Positions 26,801 through 34,691 of a stretch of DNA of 60,979 bases are shown one piece after another. This DNA comes from Bacteroidales bacterium (lineage in GTDB: Bacteria > Bacteroidota > Bacteroidia > Bacteroidales > UBA10428), in contig JAFGBD010000038.1 of NCBI GenBank assembly GCA_016933335.1, positions 1-60,979 on the forward strand. The letters are read 5' to 3'. The position numbers and the translations under genes are program-made. Numbering within the stretch: the first letter of the stretch is position 1; each line of letters opens with the position of its first letter. Below the pieces are notes generated by a model. The model was given only the letters and a program-made list of their open reading frames with translations, searched no databases and was not told the DNA's origin.

Positions 26801-29534
26801 AACCATTATTTTCTCTATGAGCATGATATTTTTCATTATAAAAATTTCCTTCTCCATCATTATCAAACAAATAAAAGTTGCCTGAATTATTATGGAATAC
26901 ATCAATATCTCCATCGTTGTCAAAATCTGAATTGATATAATCAACGTATAATCCCGTACCGGTTCCGATTGATGTCCGTATCAGCTGAAATGACGTAATA
27001 TTGTTGACATATAAATTTTCATTGTGTAAAATATCCGGGTAACCATCATTATTGAAATCATTTATATCGCCGTATAAGACATTATTGAAAGAAGATACGA
27101 AGTTAAGTTCACCCTGATTGATCAGTATAACATTGTCAGTCAATATATCAAGATCATAATCATTATCAAAATCTGTCCATGAATAATGAGAAGTTGAAAT
27201 CCCCAGATTCAGACTATCATCATAATTCCCATTTTCATTAATAAATATGTATATGTTACCTTCAAGTATTCTAATATCGTCATCGTCCCCGTCGTTATCC
27301 AGGTCAAGGCCATGATTGTGCCTGAATCCCCATTGAACATTATAATCAGGATCATAGACTTCAGTAAAACTTCCTTTACCATTATTCACATAATAATATT
27401 TATTTAACCTGTAATCATAATCATCATCCCTGTCAAAATCATACCAGCCGGGAGAATAAAGTTCTTCCAAGCCCTGGAAATTCAATGATCCTATTGAAAA
27501 AAAATCAGATCTGAAAAATAAACTAGCTTCGCCTGAAAAAGCTGATGCGAAATTACTGTTATCAATTGCCTGCACTTTCCAGTAATACCAGCCTCCATCA
27601 AGGTTATGTATTGTCCATGCTGTGTCGGAATAAACATTCCCGTAATTGACAATTTTCCGCCTGCCATTATCATGAGAATTGGAGGAAACAAGTGAATTTT
27701 TATTAGTTGATATGCCAATCTGAAGATTATAGGTAATATTATCAGATGAGTGCAGTCCATCAGTTGATTTGTCCCATTTTAATTCTATTTTATTGTAATA
27801 TACTTTGGATTGTAAATTTGTTGGCACTGAAGGGGGATTATTTGATGAGATGATATTATTTATAAAATAGTTATTGTTATCAACAATATCTAAGTCTCCA
27901 TCAAAGTCAATGTCAACAAACTGAGATCCAAAATATGAAGGATTTATATCATCTTCGACTGCATTAAATGAGCTATTGTTTTCATTTTGGTAAATATTCC
28001 ATGAAACAACATCCAGATCCCCATCATTATCATAATCTCCCCAGGCACATTCTGATCCCTGAAAAGAAAAAAAATCGGTATATATATCATCTCCGTTATT
28101 TCTGTATATATGTCCTCCTGACAAGATATCCAAGTCACCGTCACCATCATAATCCATCCATGGATTCGGTGAATATCTGCTGATCTCCATGTCATAAACA
28201 GATTCGGTAAAATTTAAATCCCCTTCATTTCTTAAAATAACAGCCTTCTCTCCGTTATGAGAGCTCCCTATCAATAATATATCAGAATCCAGATCTTTGT
28301 CATAATCATTAATTGCTATCATTCCATCAGCCAATCCTGTAATATTCATATCAACTTCAATAAATGCATTAATACCTTCATTTTTATATATGAATGTCAT
28401 TGGCACAAACATCTGGAATTCAAGACTGCCAGAAATAATCACATCCAGATCACCATCATTATCCAGATCGCACCATTTTACCGCACCGTTACAGACATTT
28501 TCAATATTTGTTTTAACTTTTGTAAAGACATTACTTCCATCGTTACGGTATATTGTTGTTGATGGATTCCCTGCTTCAAATCCCATAAAAAACTCATAAT
28601 CAGATACACCGGTTATAATCAGATCCAGATCCCCATCATTATCATAATCTCCCCAGTCAGCTAATGAATTATAGGTAACATCAATACCCGGTACAACACT
28701 TAGATTGAAATTGCCGGTATTTTCATAGAGCCTTGTCCCCCAATTTTCATATCCATCCCACATAGCTTCCTCTGTTGCTGTAACCAAAAAATCATAATCA
28801 CCATCGTTGTCATAGTCAACCGATGAAAGATGTCCCAAAGGATTATTCAGATTCCAGTTCATTTGAGTAAAGTTCGACTCAATCACTTCCCTTACACATC
28901 TCACTGAAATCCCATCTGTCTTCCGGTACAAAGTGCGTTGTACTTTTGACTGTCCGCTGTTAAGCATTCTTATATAACCATTCCCGCTGTCATCACCGCT
29001 CGATGACCAGAAAAAACCGTACGAACCCAAATCTTCAAAAGTCGGATAGTAAGAAATGTATCCTGCCAGCAGACCTTCAAATCCTGAACTGCCTCCCGAC
29101 TTCAATTTTGTTCCTTCAGTTGTTCCCCTCCATTCATAAAGTAAGTCTGCCTGGACCTGTGACATGCCCAGCACCAACTCCATTTCCTTCCATTCCTGGT
29201 CCGACGGTAAATGCCAGCCGGCCGGACAAATGCCTTGCGCTGATTCAATGGTTGAGTAATTCATCATCTCATTCCAGGGATATAAAGCCCCATATGTAAG
29301 GCAATTACTCTCACTGTTATTGTAACAGTATTTCTCAACCACACCATTGTCAGAAACAGTCGTTGTTGAATTAATCCTTGTACCGTAATTAAGGTTTTCG
29401 GCCATCCACCATTGGTCGCCGATTTTCACTGTCTGGTAAGTCCTGCCGTCCCGTGGATCTGTTAATGTGCCTGTTGTCTGAGCTATTAGCAGACTGGGTA
29501 GAAACAACAGGCTGAAAACAACTGATTTTTTCAT
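23880..29534 (-). CDS. Giant FISUMP / FG-GAP / PKD / Ig-like T9SS surface protein
   Basis: An 1884-residue exported protein. The signal peptide is followed by a FISUMP domain (~20-215): GTLTDPRDGRTYQTVKIGDQ, WWMAENLNYGTRI, CPAGWHLPSDQEWKEME, SSGFEGLLAGY and FFWSSS. Two blocks of degenerate FG-GAP repeats (WGDYDNDGDLDLIITG type) follow, each with an FN3-like segment. After them come two PKD domains (ISAWFWDFGDGTFSTVRNP; VASWLWNFGDGDFSDVRED) and about six short Ig-like repeats with the motif YQWKLNG plus CSGDSVxLS. A final domain has GPNAWYFVCN and is followed by a T9SS type A tail (LYLYPNPSPGSIRILYS ... LSAGLYILEFHTNQYTLKER). It is first in the reverse operon. Adhesion or matrix function is inferred. 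Confidence 0.9.
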   Translation of the reverse strand: MKKSVVFSLLFLPSLLIAQTTGTLTDPRDGRTYQTVKIGDQWWMAENLNYGTRINSTTTVSDNGVVEKYCYNNSESNCLTYGALYPWNEMMNYSTIESAQGICPAGWHLPSDQEWKEMELVLGMSQVQADLLYEWRGTTEGTKLKSGGSSGFEGLLAGYISYYPTFEDLGSYGFFWSSSGDDSGNGYIRMLNSGQSKVQRTLYRKTDGISVRCVREVIESNFTQMNWNLNNPLGHLSSVDYDNDGDYDFLVTATEEAMWDGYENWGTRLYENTGNFNLSVVPGIDVTYNSLADWGDYDNDGDLDLIITGVSDYEFFMGFEAGNPSTTIYRNDGSNVFTKVKTNIENVCNGAVKWCDLDNDGDLDVIISGSLEFQMFVPMTFIYKNEGINAFIEVDMNITGLADGMIAINDYDKDLDSDILLIGSSHNGEKAVILRNEGDLNFTESVYDMEISRYSPNPWMDYDGDGDLDILSGGHIYRNNGDDIYTDFFSFQGSECAWGDYDNDGDLDVVSWNIYQNENNSSFNAVEDDINPSYFGSQFVDIDFDGDLDIVDNNNYFINNIISSNNPPSVPTNLQSKVYYNKIELKWDKSTDGLHSSDNITYNLQIGISTNKNSLVSSNSHDNGRRKIVNYGNVYSDTAWTIHNLDGGWYYWKVQAIDNSNFASAFSGEASLFFRSDFFSIGSLNFQGLEELYSPGWYDFDRDDDYDYRLNKYYYVNNGKGSFTEVYDPDYNVQWGFRHNHGLDLDNDGDDDDIRILEGNIYIFINENGNYDDSLNLGISTSHYSWTDFDNDYDLDILTDNVILINQGELNFVSSFNNVLYGDINDFNNDGYPDILHNENLYVNNITSFQLIRTSIGTGTGLYVDYINSDFDNDGDIDVFHNNSGNFYLFDNDGEGNFYNEKYHAHRENNGFSIDNKAVDYNNDGDVEFGGFYIDPDYGYHIPLFINNCNYENNPPQTPTNLNTTEKGDEVLFNWDSAIDDISPSQCLTYNLRIGTSPGGDEIMSALSNTSGFLTVPKKGNVQFNTGWKIKNLQPDTYYWSVQAIDQTELGGPWATEQILELGSLFVDFIYDTACLGNITRFIDQSEPRVGTISAWFWDFGDGTFSTVRNPVHQFSRGGTHIVKLKVTAGQDVDSIIKPVCVKHKPFADFTVNIVCEGTRTTFTNKSNTDSITVASWLWNFGDGDFSDVREDIQHSYLLPGNYEARLEIDATNGCTDSVIKQVIVAEMPNKAVGLDYGYPVFCKGDSAQLSAEHNDNYNYQWKLNDFNITGATTSQLKIKNTGDYSVAITNPVGNCAVESEKKTITVIPTPDPPAVSVSTLPAIICSGDSILLSSTYNSNYQYQWRLNGGTIGTDTNFYCAKSEGNYTLEVSVGDGCKSDPSAEIFVEVLSLPEKPAIEVSGATGFCEGDSVVLSVVENQGYTYRWKSDYGYISGMTGSKYTAKETGNFAIEITGNNGCKILSNPVKVISSTAPDPPAIVAEGAVSFCLGDSVELSTEYNTDYTYQWKYNDGNVGGKTNRLYARLEGAYKLEIEVAGVGECSRAVSNIINVTTLDNPEKPSINLDGPAQICSGNSVELSVPSAGEHTYQWKFNGNDLTNATASEYLAVSSGEYSIRITNIHGCSAESNPVQIVVSDPPPISQITSLSDTVICQGETVSLEVPDNPQYTYQWKLNGIPVHNATGATYNATREGLYTVEIANYNCGVTTNTKEIIFKAGLPKPSIQAYGPNAWYFVCNIDNALVYRWYYNDNLVEENDKSIYFAGTQTGEYYVEVNDGGECFVPSEKITIPVVTTGIGHLQAEHKLYLYPNPSPGSIRILYSDHYTGEIMIRISNIEGRVLDNIELYKDHADFSEEINLTGLSAGLYILEFHTNQYTLKERLLIMK

Positions 29535-29661
29535 ACCTAACGTTGTATTAAGGAGTAAGGTTGGTCAATAGAAAAAGTACTTTGATCGAATAAAAAATCT
29601 AAATTATAAAAAAAACTCCATTTAGGTTAATCTGTTCATAATCTTTTCCTTAAAAAGTGTT

Positions 29662-29669
29662 TATCTTTG
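29662..29669 (+). promoter_or_regulatory. Possible -7 element TATCTTTG
   Basis: An exact match to the Bacteroidota TAnnTTTG -7 consensus, 8 bases before the ATG at 29678. If used, the mRNA would be almost leaderless, which would exclude the upstream in-frame start at 29657. No matching TTTG -33 element was found, so it may be chance in AT-rich DNA. Confidence 0.25.
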
Positions 29670-29677
29670 ATGAAGCA

Positions 29678-31378
29678 ATGAAATTACCAGATAAGATATC
29701 AATAGTAATTCTGGTTTTTACCTGCGGCTTTTTGCAGGTGAACGGGCAGACCGTATGGGATCCGAACGTCTATCACAGTATCTCATCCGAAGAAAAAACA
29801 GCCTTATTCTTTGATGACTTTGATGACAACCGTTATAAGTGGGGACTTGGAGAAGCTGAAGATGACTGGCTGGAAAAAATTGCAGATGGACACCTTCATT
29901 TCCGGTCCTTTGATGATAATGCCAAAGAAGACCTCATCAATTTTGAAATAGAACCAAACAAAGATTTTGAAATTGAAACTTCCATCAGATTTGTCGAAGG
30001 TGATTCACTCAGATTTTTCGGACTGCAATGGGGTAAATCTGATGATTTAAATAACCAGTACGATTTCCTGATCAGTGGCAATAATTATGTCACCATCGAC
30101 AAATACTCGGGTGAATTCTTTGATTACCTTGAACCATCGGTTTCTGATTTCCTAAGGAAAAGTCATTTTAATAAGCTGACAATTAGGAAATTAAACACAA
30201 ATTATTACTTTTTTATCAACGAACAGCTGGTATATACAATGCCATTCAAGCCCTTTTTCGGTAATTTCATCGGGTTTCAGGTGAGTGAAAATTCATCCAT
30301 ACTGGTTGATTATCTGAAGATCTCAGAACTCAGGCAATTAAATATAAATGAACCTCCTGATATTTTCATTAAAGAACCGCTGAAGATGAATTACGCCACA
30401 TCGGTCGGTAATGCATATAAAATCCCTGAAAAAGAGATTACCCTGACAGGTAAAGTAACCGATGATGGCGGTGTGTATGATTTAAGTATCAACAATAAAG
30501 AGATACCGTTGAAACTCGACGGGGAATTCACGGTGAATATTCCGCTGGCCCTGGATATCAATCTGATCAGGATCATTGCCCGTGACAGGCAGCTGGTTGC
30601 CTCGGAAAAGATAATTTATGTCGAGAGAACTGTCCCTGATAAACAGGAAGAGACTGCTGAGGATTTTTCAAATGTTAATTATTATGCACTTCTTATCTCT
30701 GTCAGCGAATATGAAGATCCGGAAATTACAGATCTGGAACAACCCATGAAAGATGGCCTGAAACTGAAAGAGGTACTTACCGGGAAATATTTATTTACAT
30801 TGAAAAATATCAAATGGCTTCAAAATCCGACAAGGGAAGAAATGATCGTTGCCTTTGATAATCTGAGTAAAACGATTACAAGGGATGATAATTTATTAAT
30901 CTATTTTGCCGGACATGGATACTGGGATAAGAATCTTGAGGTGGGGTACTGGCTGCCATCGGATTCGAAGAAATCAAATCCTGCAAACTGGTTTGCTAAC
31001 AGTACCATCAGAGACTATGTCGGAGGAATCAGGGCAAAGCATGTACTTTTAATCTCTGATGCCTGTTTCAGCGGTGGTATCCTGAAAACCAGGAGCCCTT
31101 TTTCAGATGCCTCACCTGGTGTAACCAGACTTTATAACATGCCCAGCCGGAAGGCAATGACCAGCGGAACCCTTAACGAAGTGCCTGACGAAAGTGTATT
31201 TATGAAATATTTAATCAAACAGCTTGAGCAAAACAAGGACAGATTTCTCACCTCAGAACAGCTATTCACCACCATCAAACCTGCAGTAATGAACAACAGT
31301 GAGACCACTCCCCAGTATGGCACTATCCAGAGTGCGGGAGATGAAGGAGGGGATTTTATCTTTATATTGAAACAGTGA
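29678..31378 (+). CDS. Exported caspase-fold protease (C14) with lectin-like N-terminal domain
   Basis: 566 residues from the ATG at 29678. A start at 29657 is possible, but the signal peptide KISIVILVFTCGFLQVNG is better placed from 29678. Residues ~30-215 form a concanavalin/LamG- or DUF1080-like beta-sandwich: FFDDFDDNRYKWGLGEAED, GHLHFRSF, IETSIRFVEGDSLRFFGLQW, NKLTIRKLNTNYYFFIN. An Ig-like linker follows (~225-310; EITLTGKVTDDGGVYDLSIN). The C14 domain (~325-566) has the catalytic dyad His413 in LIYFAGHGYWD and Cys463 in LLISDACFSGGIL, both intact. It should cleave peptides in the periplasm or at the cell surface; the target is unknown. It is divergent from the FISUMP operon. LarA follows. 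Confidence 0.88.
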   Translation: MKLPDKISIVILVFTCGFLQVNGQTVWDPNVYHSISSEEKTALFFDDFDDNRYKWGLGEAEDDWLEKIADGHLHFRSFDDNAKEDLINFEIEPNKDFEIETSIRFVEGDSLRFFGLQWGKSDDLNNQYDFLISGNNYVTIDKYSGEFFDYLEPSVSDFLRKSHFNKLTIRKLNTNYYFFINEQLVYTMPFKPFFGNFIGFQVSENSSILVDYLKISELRQLNINEPPDIFIKEPLKMNYATSVGNAYKIPEKEITLTGKVTDDGGVYDLSINNKEIPLKLDGEFTVNIPLALDINLIRIIARDRQLVASEKIIYVERTVPDKQEETAEDFSNVNYYALLISVSEYEDPEITDLEQPMKDGLKLKEVLTGKYLFTLKNIKWLQNPTREEMIVAFDNLSKTITRDDNLLIYFAGHGYWDKNLEVGYWLPSDSKKSNPANWFANSTIRDYVGGIRAKHVLLISDACFSGGILKTRSPFSDASPGVTRLYNMPSRKAMTSGTLNEVPDESVFMKYLIKQLEQNKDRFLTSEQLFTTIKPAVMNNSETTPQYGTIQSAGDEGGDFIFILKQ

Positions 31379-31494
31379 GATGGAATGAATCATCCGATGA
31401 ATGCTTCTGACATTACTATTACTTAAATTACCTGTGTTTTTTTCTGCAATCTTAAAGCAATTAATTATTTTTAACTGCCTTAATATGACTAAAA

Positions 31495-32724
31495 ATGATG
31501 GATTTTGAATTACGCTATGGTAACGAGGTACTGTCATTTCCGTTAAAAGAAGATACCACCTTTCTGAAAATCCGCGAACCTGTATTCAATATCTCGGAGA
31601 AAGATTTCAAATCATCTGTAAAAGAGTATCTGGATTCCGGTTCAAAGGATTACTCAAACATCGGCATTGTAATATCAGATAAGACACGATTATGCGATTA
31701 TCCTCTTTACCTGCCATGGCTGTTGGAAGTTCTGGAAGATGATGGTGCCAAACCTGATAGCATCACTTTATATATCGCCTATGGAACACACCCCAGGCAA
31801 AAAGAAGAGGAAAGTATCAGCAGTTATGGAAATATCTATAAAAAATACAGGTTTGTTCATCATGATTGTAATGATATGTCCTTGTTTAAAAATCTGGGTA
31901 AAACAAAGCGCGGAACACCGGTAATGATTCGAAAGGACATCCTTGATTCCACAATGCTGATTACATTTGGGGCCATTTCGCATCATTATTTTGCAGGATT
32001 CGGCGGAGGAAGAAAGCTTCTTTTTCCCGGACTGGGTGAAAAAAATGCCATTTACCATAATCACAGCCTGTTTTTGAATCTTCGCGATAAAAAGCTGGAA
32101 GAAGGCTGCCAGCCCGGAAAGCTCACCAATAATCCGGTTGCAGAAGATCTGAGAGAGATCAATGATTTGTTACCTGAAAGATTGTCAATACACGGAATTT
32201 TAAACAGCAAGGGTAAGGTTTGCCAGTTTTTGTTTGGAAAGAACTATGATGATTTCAGAAGGGCATGCCAACTTCATGATCATTTCTTCAAAAGTCAATC
32301 AGACCGGCAGTTTGACTTGGTGATTGCATCAGGCGGAGGATATCCGAAAGATATAAATTTCATCCAGGCTCATAAATCGGTACACCATGCCGCTGCATTT
32401 GTCAGTGACAGCGGTGTGCTTGTTATTCTGGCGGAATGCCGCGATGGTATTGGTACAGATACTTTCCTGCCTTTATTCAGAGAAACAGGCTGGAATCAAA
32501 TGTTTGAAAAGTTATCTCAGAAATATGAAGGCAATGGAGGTACAGCACTGGCAATGAAGGCAAAATCCGAGAGAATTCAAATTCATATGATGACAAAAAT
32601 GGATGAAGAAATATGCCAATTGATGGGAGTAAAAAAAACAAATGCCGGTCAGATTCGCAAAATACTGGCTAACCATAAGGGTTCAATGGCTGTTATTGAT
32701 AATGCCAGTATGCTTATCAGATAG
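31495..32724 (+). CDS. LarA-like nickel-pincer racemase/epimerase (DUF2088)
   Basis: A 409-residue LarA-superfamily protein. It has SDKTRLCDYPLYLPWLLEVL (Arg ~65), YIAYGTHPRQKEEE (His ~99), FVHHDCND, and GAISHHYFAGFGGGRKLLFP with the His pair and the Lys (~174) that in lactate racemase binds the NPN cofactor. EKNAIYHNHSLF supplies the third His. Known LarA enzymes racemise or epimerise 2-hydroxyacids using a nickel pincer nucleotide made by LarB, LarC and LarE. None of those genes is in the window, so they must be elsewhere or the enzyme is not active as such. There is no signal peptide, so it is cytoplasmic. The substrate cannot be stated. It sits alone between a caspase-like gene and a T9SS protein. 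Confidence 0.87.
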   Translation: MMDFELRYGNEVLSFPLKEDTTFLKIREPVFNISEKDFKSSVKEYLDSGSKDYSNIGIVISDKTRLCDYPLYLPWLLEVLEDDGAKPDSITLYIAYGTHPRQKEEESISSYGNIYKKYRFVHHDCNDMSLFKNLGKTKRGTPVMIRKDILDSTMLITFGAISHHYFAGFGGGRKLLFPGLGEKNAIYHNHSLFLNLRDKKLEEGCQPGKLTNNPVAEDLREINDLLPERLSIHGILNSKGKVCQFLFGKNYDDFRRACQLHDHFFKSQSDRQFDLVIASGGGYPKDINFIQAHKSVHHAAAFVSDSGVLVILAECRDGIGTDTFLPLFRETGWNQMFEKLSQKYEGNGGTALAMKAKSERIQIHMMTKMDEEICQLMGVKKTNAGQIRKILANHKGSMAVIDNASMLIR

Positions 32725-32884
32725 CTTTATACAGATAACAATATCCTTTTATTATGTAACTGGTATAAAATAAATTGCGTATAATTGCCATTCATGTGAT
32801 CCTGACAGATACCATGTTAATAAGATTATTTCTTTTTATTTATTATATGAGCTTATTTTGAGATATCTCTTACATATTGTCTCA

Positions 32885-33415
32885 ATGATTATGGATTCGC
32901 GGGTTAATAACCAACTTAACCGGAGAGGGTGGATATTTATTAGCATCATTGCTGTTTTTTTGGCAGGAGATACTTATTGCCAGTCTATAGCCCGCTGGGT
33001 TGTTTCTCCGCTGGGGAGTCAGTATGACAACAATTTTCAGCTGGTTCAGGCAACACTTGGTGAACCTGTGGTTTTAACAGTTACCGACACCATGACATTT
33101 TTTCTCACACAAGGTTTTCAGCAGCCTTCACCCTCAGAATTGCCTTTTGAAGATTACAAAATAACCATTATCATTTATCCAAATCCTGTTAAAACAATGA
33201 TCACCGTAGAATTTTATGTGAAAGATGTCGATGATTTCACAATAGATATCAGAGATATGCTTGGAAAAATGATATCACGAAAAAGAGTATATGATATTTA
33301 TAGTGGTCAGGCAGAATTTTTTGACTTTAGCAGTTTTTCACAAGGTGTTTATTTTGTCCATGTTTATTCGGACAATGAGGAAATGGAAATTGTTGAAAAA
33401 ATTATTAAACTTTGA
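32885..33415 (+). CDS. Small exported protein with T9SS type A tail
   Basis: 176 residues from the ATG at 32885. The frame extends to a TTG at 32858 and another ATG lies at 32891. The hydrophobic signal RGWIFISIIAVFLAGDTYC is preceded by a basic stretch. The mature part is short (SIARWVVSPLGSQY ... FFLTQGFQQP), a pattern common in minimal Bacteroidota T9SS cargo. The sorting domain then follows: IIYPNPVKTMITVEFYVK, DIRDMLGKMISRKRVY and FSQGVYFVHVYS. It ends in a short basic C-terminus (IVEKIIKL). It lies 18 bases before the C1q-like gene, so the two are probably co-transcribed. No activity is predicted. Confidence 0.82.
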   Translation: MIMDSRVNNQLNRRGWIFISIIAVFLAGDTYCQSIARWVVSPLGSQYDNNFQLVQATLGEPVVLTVTDTMTFFLTQGFQQPSPSELPFEDYKITIIIYPNPVKTMITVEFYVKDVDDFTIDIRDMLGKMISRKRVYDIYSGQAEFFDFSSFSQGVYFVHVYSDNEEMEIVEKIIKL

Positions 33416-33433
33416 AAAAGTAATTTACATCTC

Positions 33434-34657
33434 ATGAAAGTTTTATCTCATATTTTGCTGTTCTTCATTATCACCATCCCAGGAGCGGTTTCTTTTGCAC
33501 AGAATCAAAATGGTGCTCCGCAAGGATTTAATTATCAGGCTATTGCGCGTGATTATAATGGTCAGGAGATGAGAAATGTGGATATCGCAGTACGTGTATC
33601 GATTTATCCCGGAATGAGTGGTCCTTTCGAATGGAGAGAACTTCATTCGGTTACAACAAACAGGTTCGGGCTTTTTACAATAATCGTTGGCCAGGGTACA
33701 CGTGTTGAAGGAAGTGTAGATCATTTCAAAGATATAGCATGGGGTTCTTCTGCTCACTATCTTGAAGTAGAACTGGATTTCCCGGATGATGCATTCGGCT
33801 TTTTACCAACAGGAAAAAATCAGTTATTTTCAGTGCCCTATGCAATTTATGCCAACTTTGCGGCTAATGGAGGTTCCGGTGGTATCCTCGATAATGATAC
33901 TGACCCGACGAATGAAAGACAGAATTTTTCACAAACTGATACACTTCTCCTTCTTATAAACAATGATGGCAGCATTCAATCATCTGTCAGATGCGATTTT
34001 GATCCAAAAAATGAATTACAGGATCTGCTGATTGACAAAAACATCCTGAAAATCACCAATAATCCTGATGCCAATGACATCAACCTGGCACCATACCTTG
34101 ACAATACAGATAATCAGACCCTTATTAACAAGGGAGACAGTATTGGAATCTCCGGGGGTAATACCATCAATTTATCAAGATTTAAGGATAATACCGATCA
34201 ACAGCAACTAATTCTTGAGACTGATTCCATCAGGATCACAAACGGAAATGCGGTTAATATTTCGGAACTCAGAAACCCGCAGAGTGTTTATTTTTATGCA
34301 ATTAGAACAACTGCATACACAGCATCAGGAGGAGAGTATTATATGCTTAAATTTGATGATGTAAAAACCAATGCCGGAACACCATATAATTCTGAAAACG
34401 GCAATTTTACTGCAATTCTTAATGGTTTGTATTCTTTCTATTTTGTCTATGAGGCCAATGAGTCACAGAGTATTTATCTATTCATAAATAATTCTCTGGC
34501 TGAAACATTTGTCTCCAATACGGAGACAATGACATACAGGTTGTCATTTATGAAGTATCTGAATACAGGAGATATTGTCAATCTTGTGGTCTATAACAGA
34601 CTTGCAGCACCAAGTCCGATTGGCACAGGCACTTTTTCAGGATTTAAGGTCTATTAA
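33434..34657 (+). CDS. Exported shaft protein with C-terminal C1q/TNF-like domain
   Basis: 407 residues with a signal peptide (LFFIITIPGAVSFA). Residues ~30-145 form a domain seen at the head of many Bacteroidota surface proteins (APQGFNYQAIARDYNGQEM ... QLFSVPYAIYANFA). Residues ~150-285 are shaft repeats (LIDKNILKITNNPDAND; INKGDSIGISGGNTINLS; LETDSIRITNGNAVNIS). The C-terminal ~120 residues match the C1q jelly-roll: FYAIRTTAYTAS, LKFDDVKTNAGTPYN, GNFTAILNGLYSFYFVYEA, IYLFINNSLAETF, and the ending GTGTFSGFKVY, close to the canonical FSGF-x-Y terminus. Such domains trimerise and bind ligands. No T9SS tail is visible, so export beyond the periplasm is uncertain. Confidence 0.8.
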   Translation: MKVLSHILLFFIITIPGAVSFAQNQNGAPQGFNYQAIARDYNGQEMRNVDIAVRVSIYPGMSGPFEWRELHSVTTNRFGLFTIIVGQGTRVEGSVDHFKDIAWGSSAHYLEVELDFPDDAFGFLPTGKNQLFSVPYAIYANFAANGGSGGILDNDTDPTNERQNFSQTDTLLLLINNDGSIQSSVRCDFDPKNELQDLLIDKNILKITNNPDANDINLAPYLDNTDNQTLINKGDSIGISGGNTINLSRFKDNTDQQQLILETDSIRITNGNAVNISELRNPQSVYFYAIRTTAYTASGGEYYMLKFDDVKTNAGTPYNSENGNFTAILNGLYSFYFVYEANESQSIYLFINNSLAETFVSNTETMTYRLSFMKYLNTGDIVNLVVYNRLAAPSPIGTGTFSGFKVY

Positions 34658-34691
34658 TATATCGTTCACAACTGAATTCTTCAGGTTAATA

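Noticed and set aside
19977..29534. DNA-level tandem repeats resembling a CRISPR or satellite array in the FG-GAP genes
   Set aside because: Spacing and sequence vary and the repeats keep reading frame and Ca-binding residues, so they are protein repeats.
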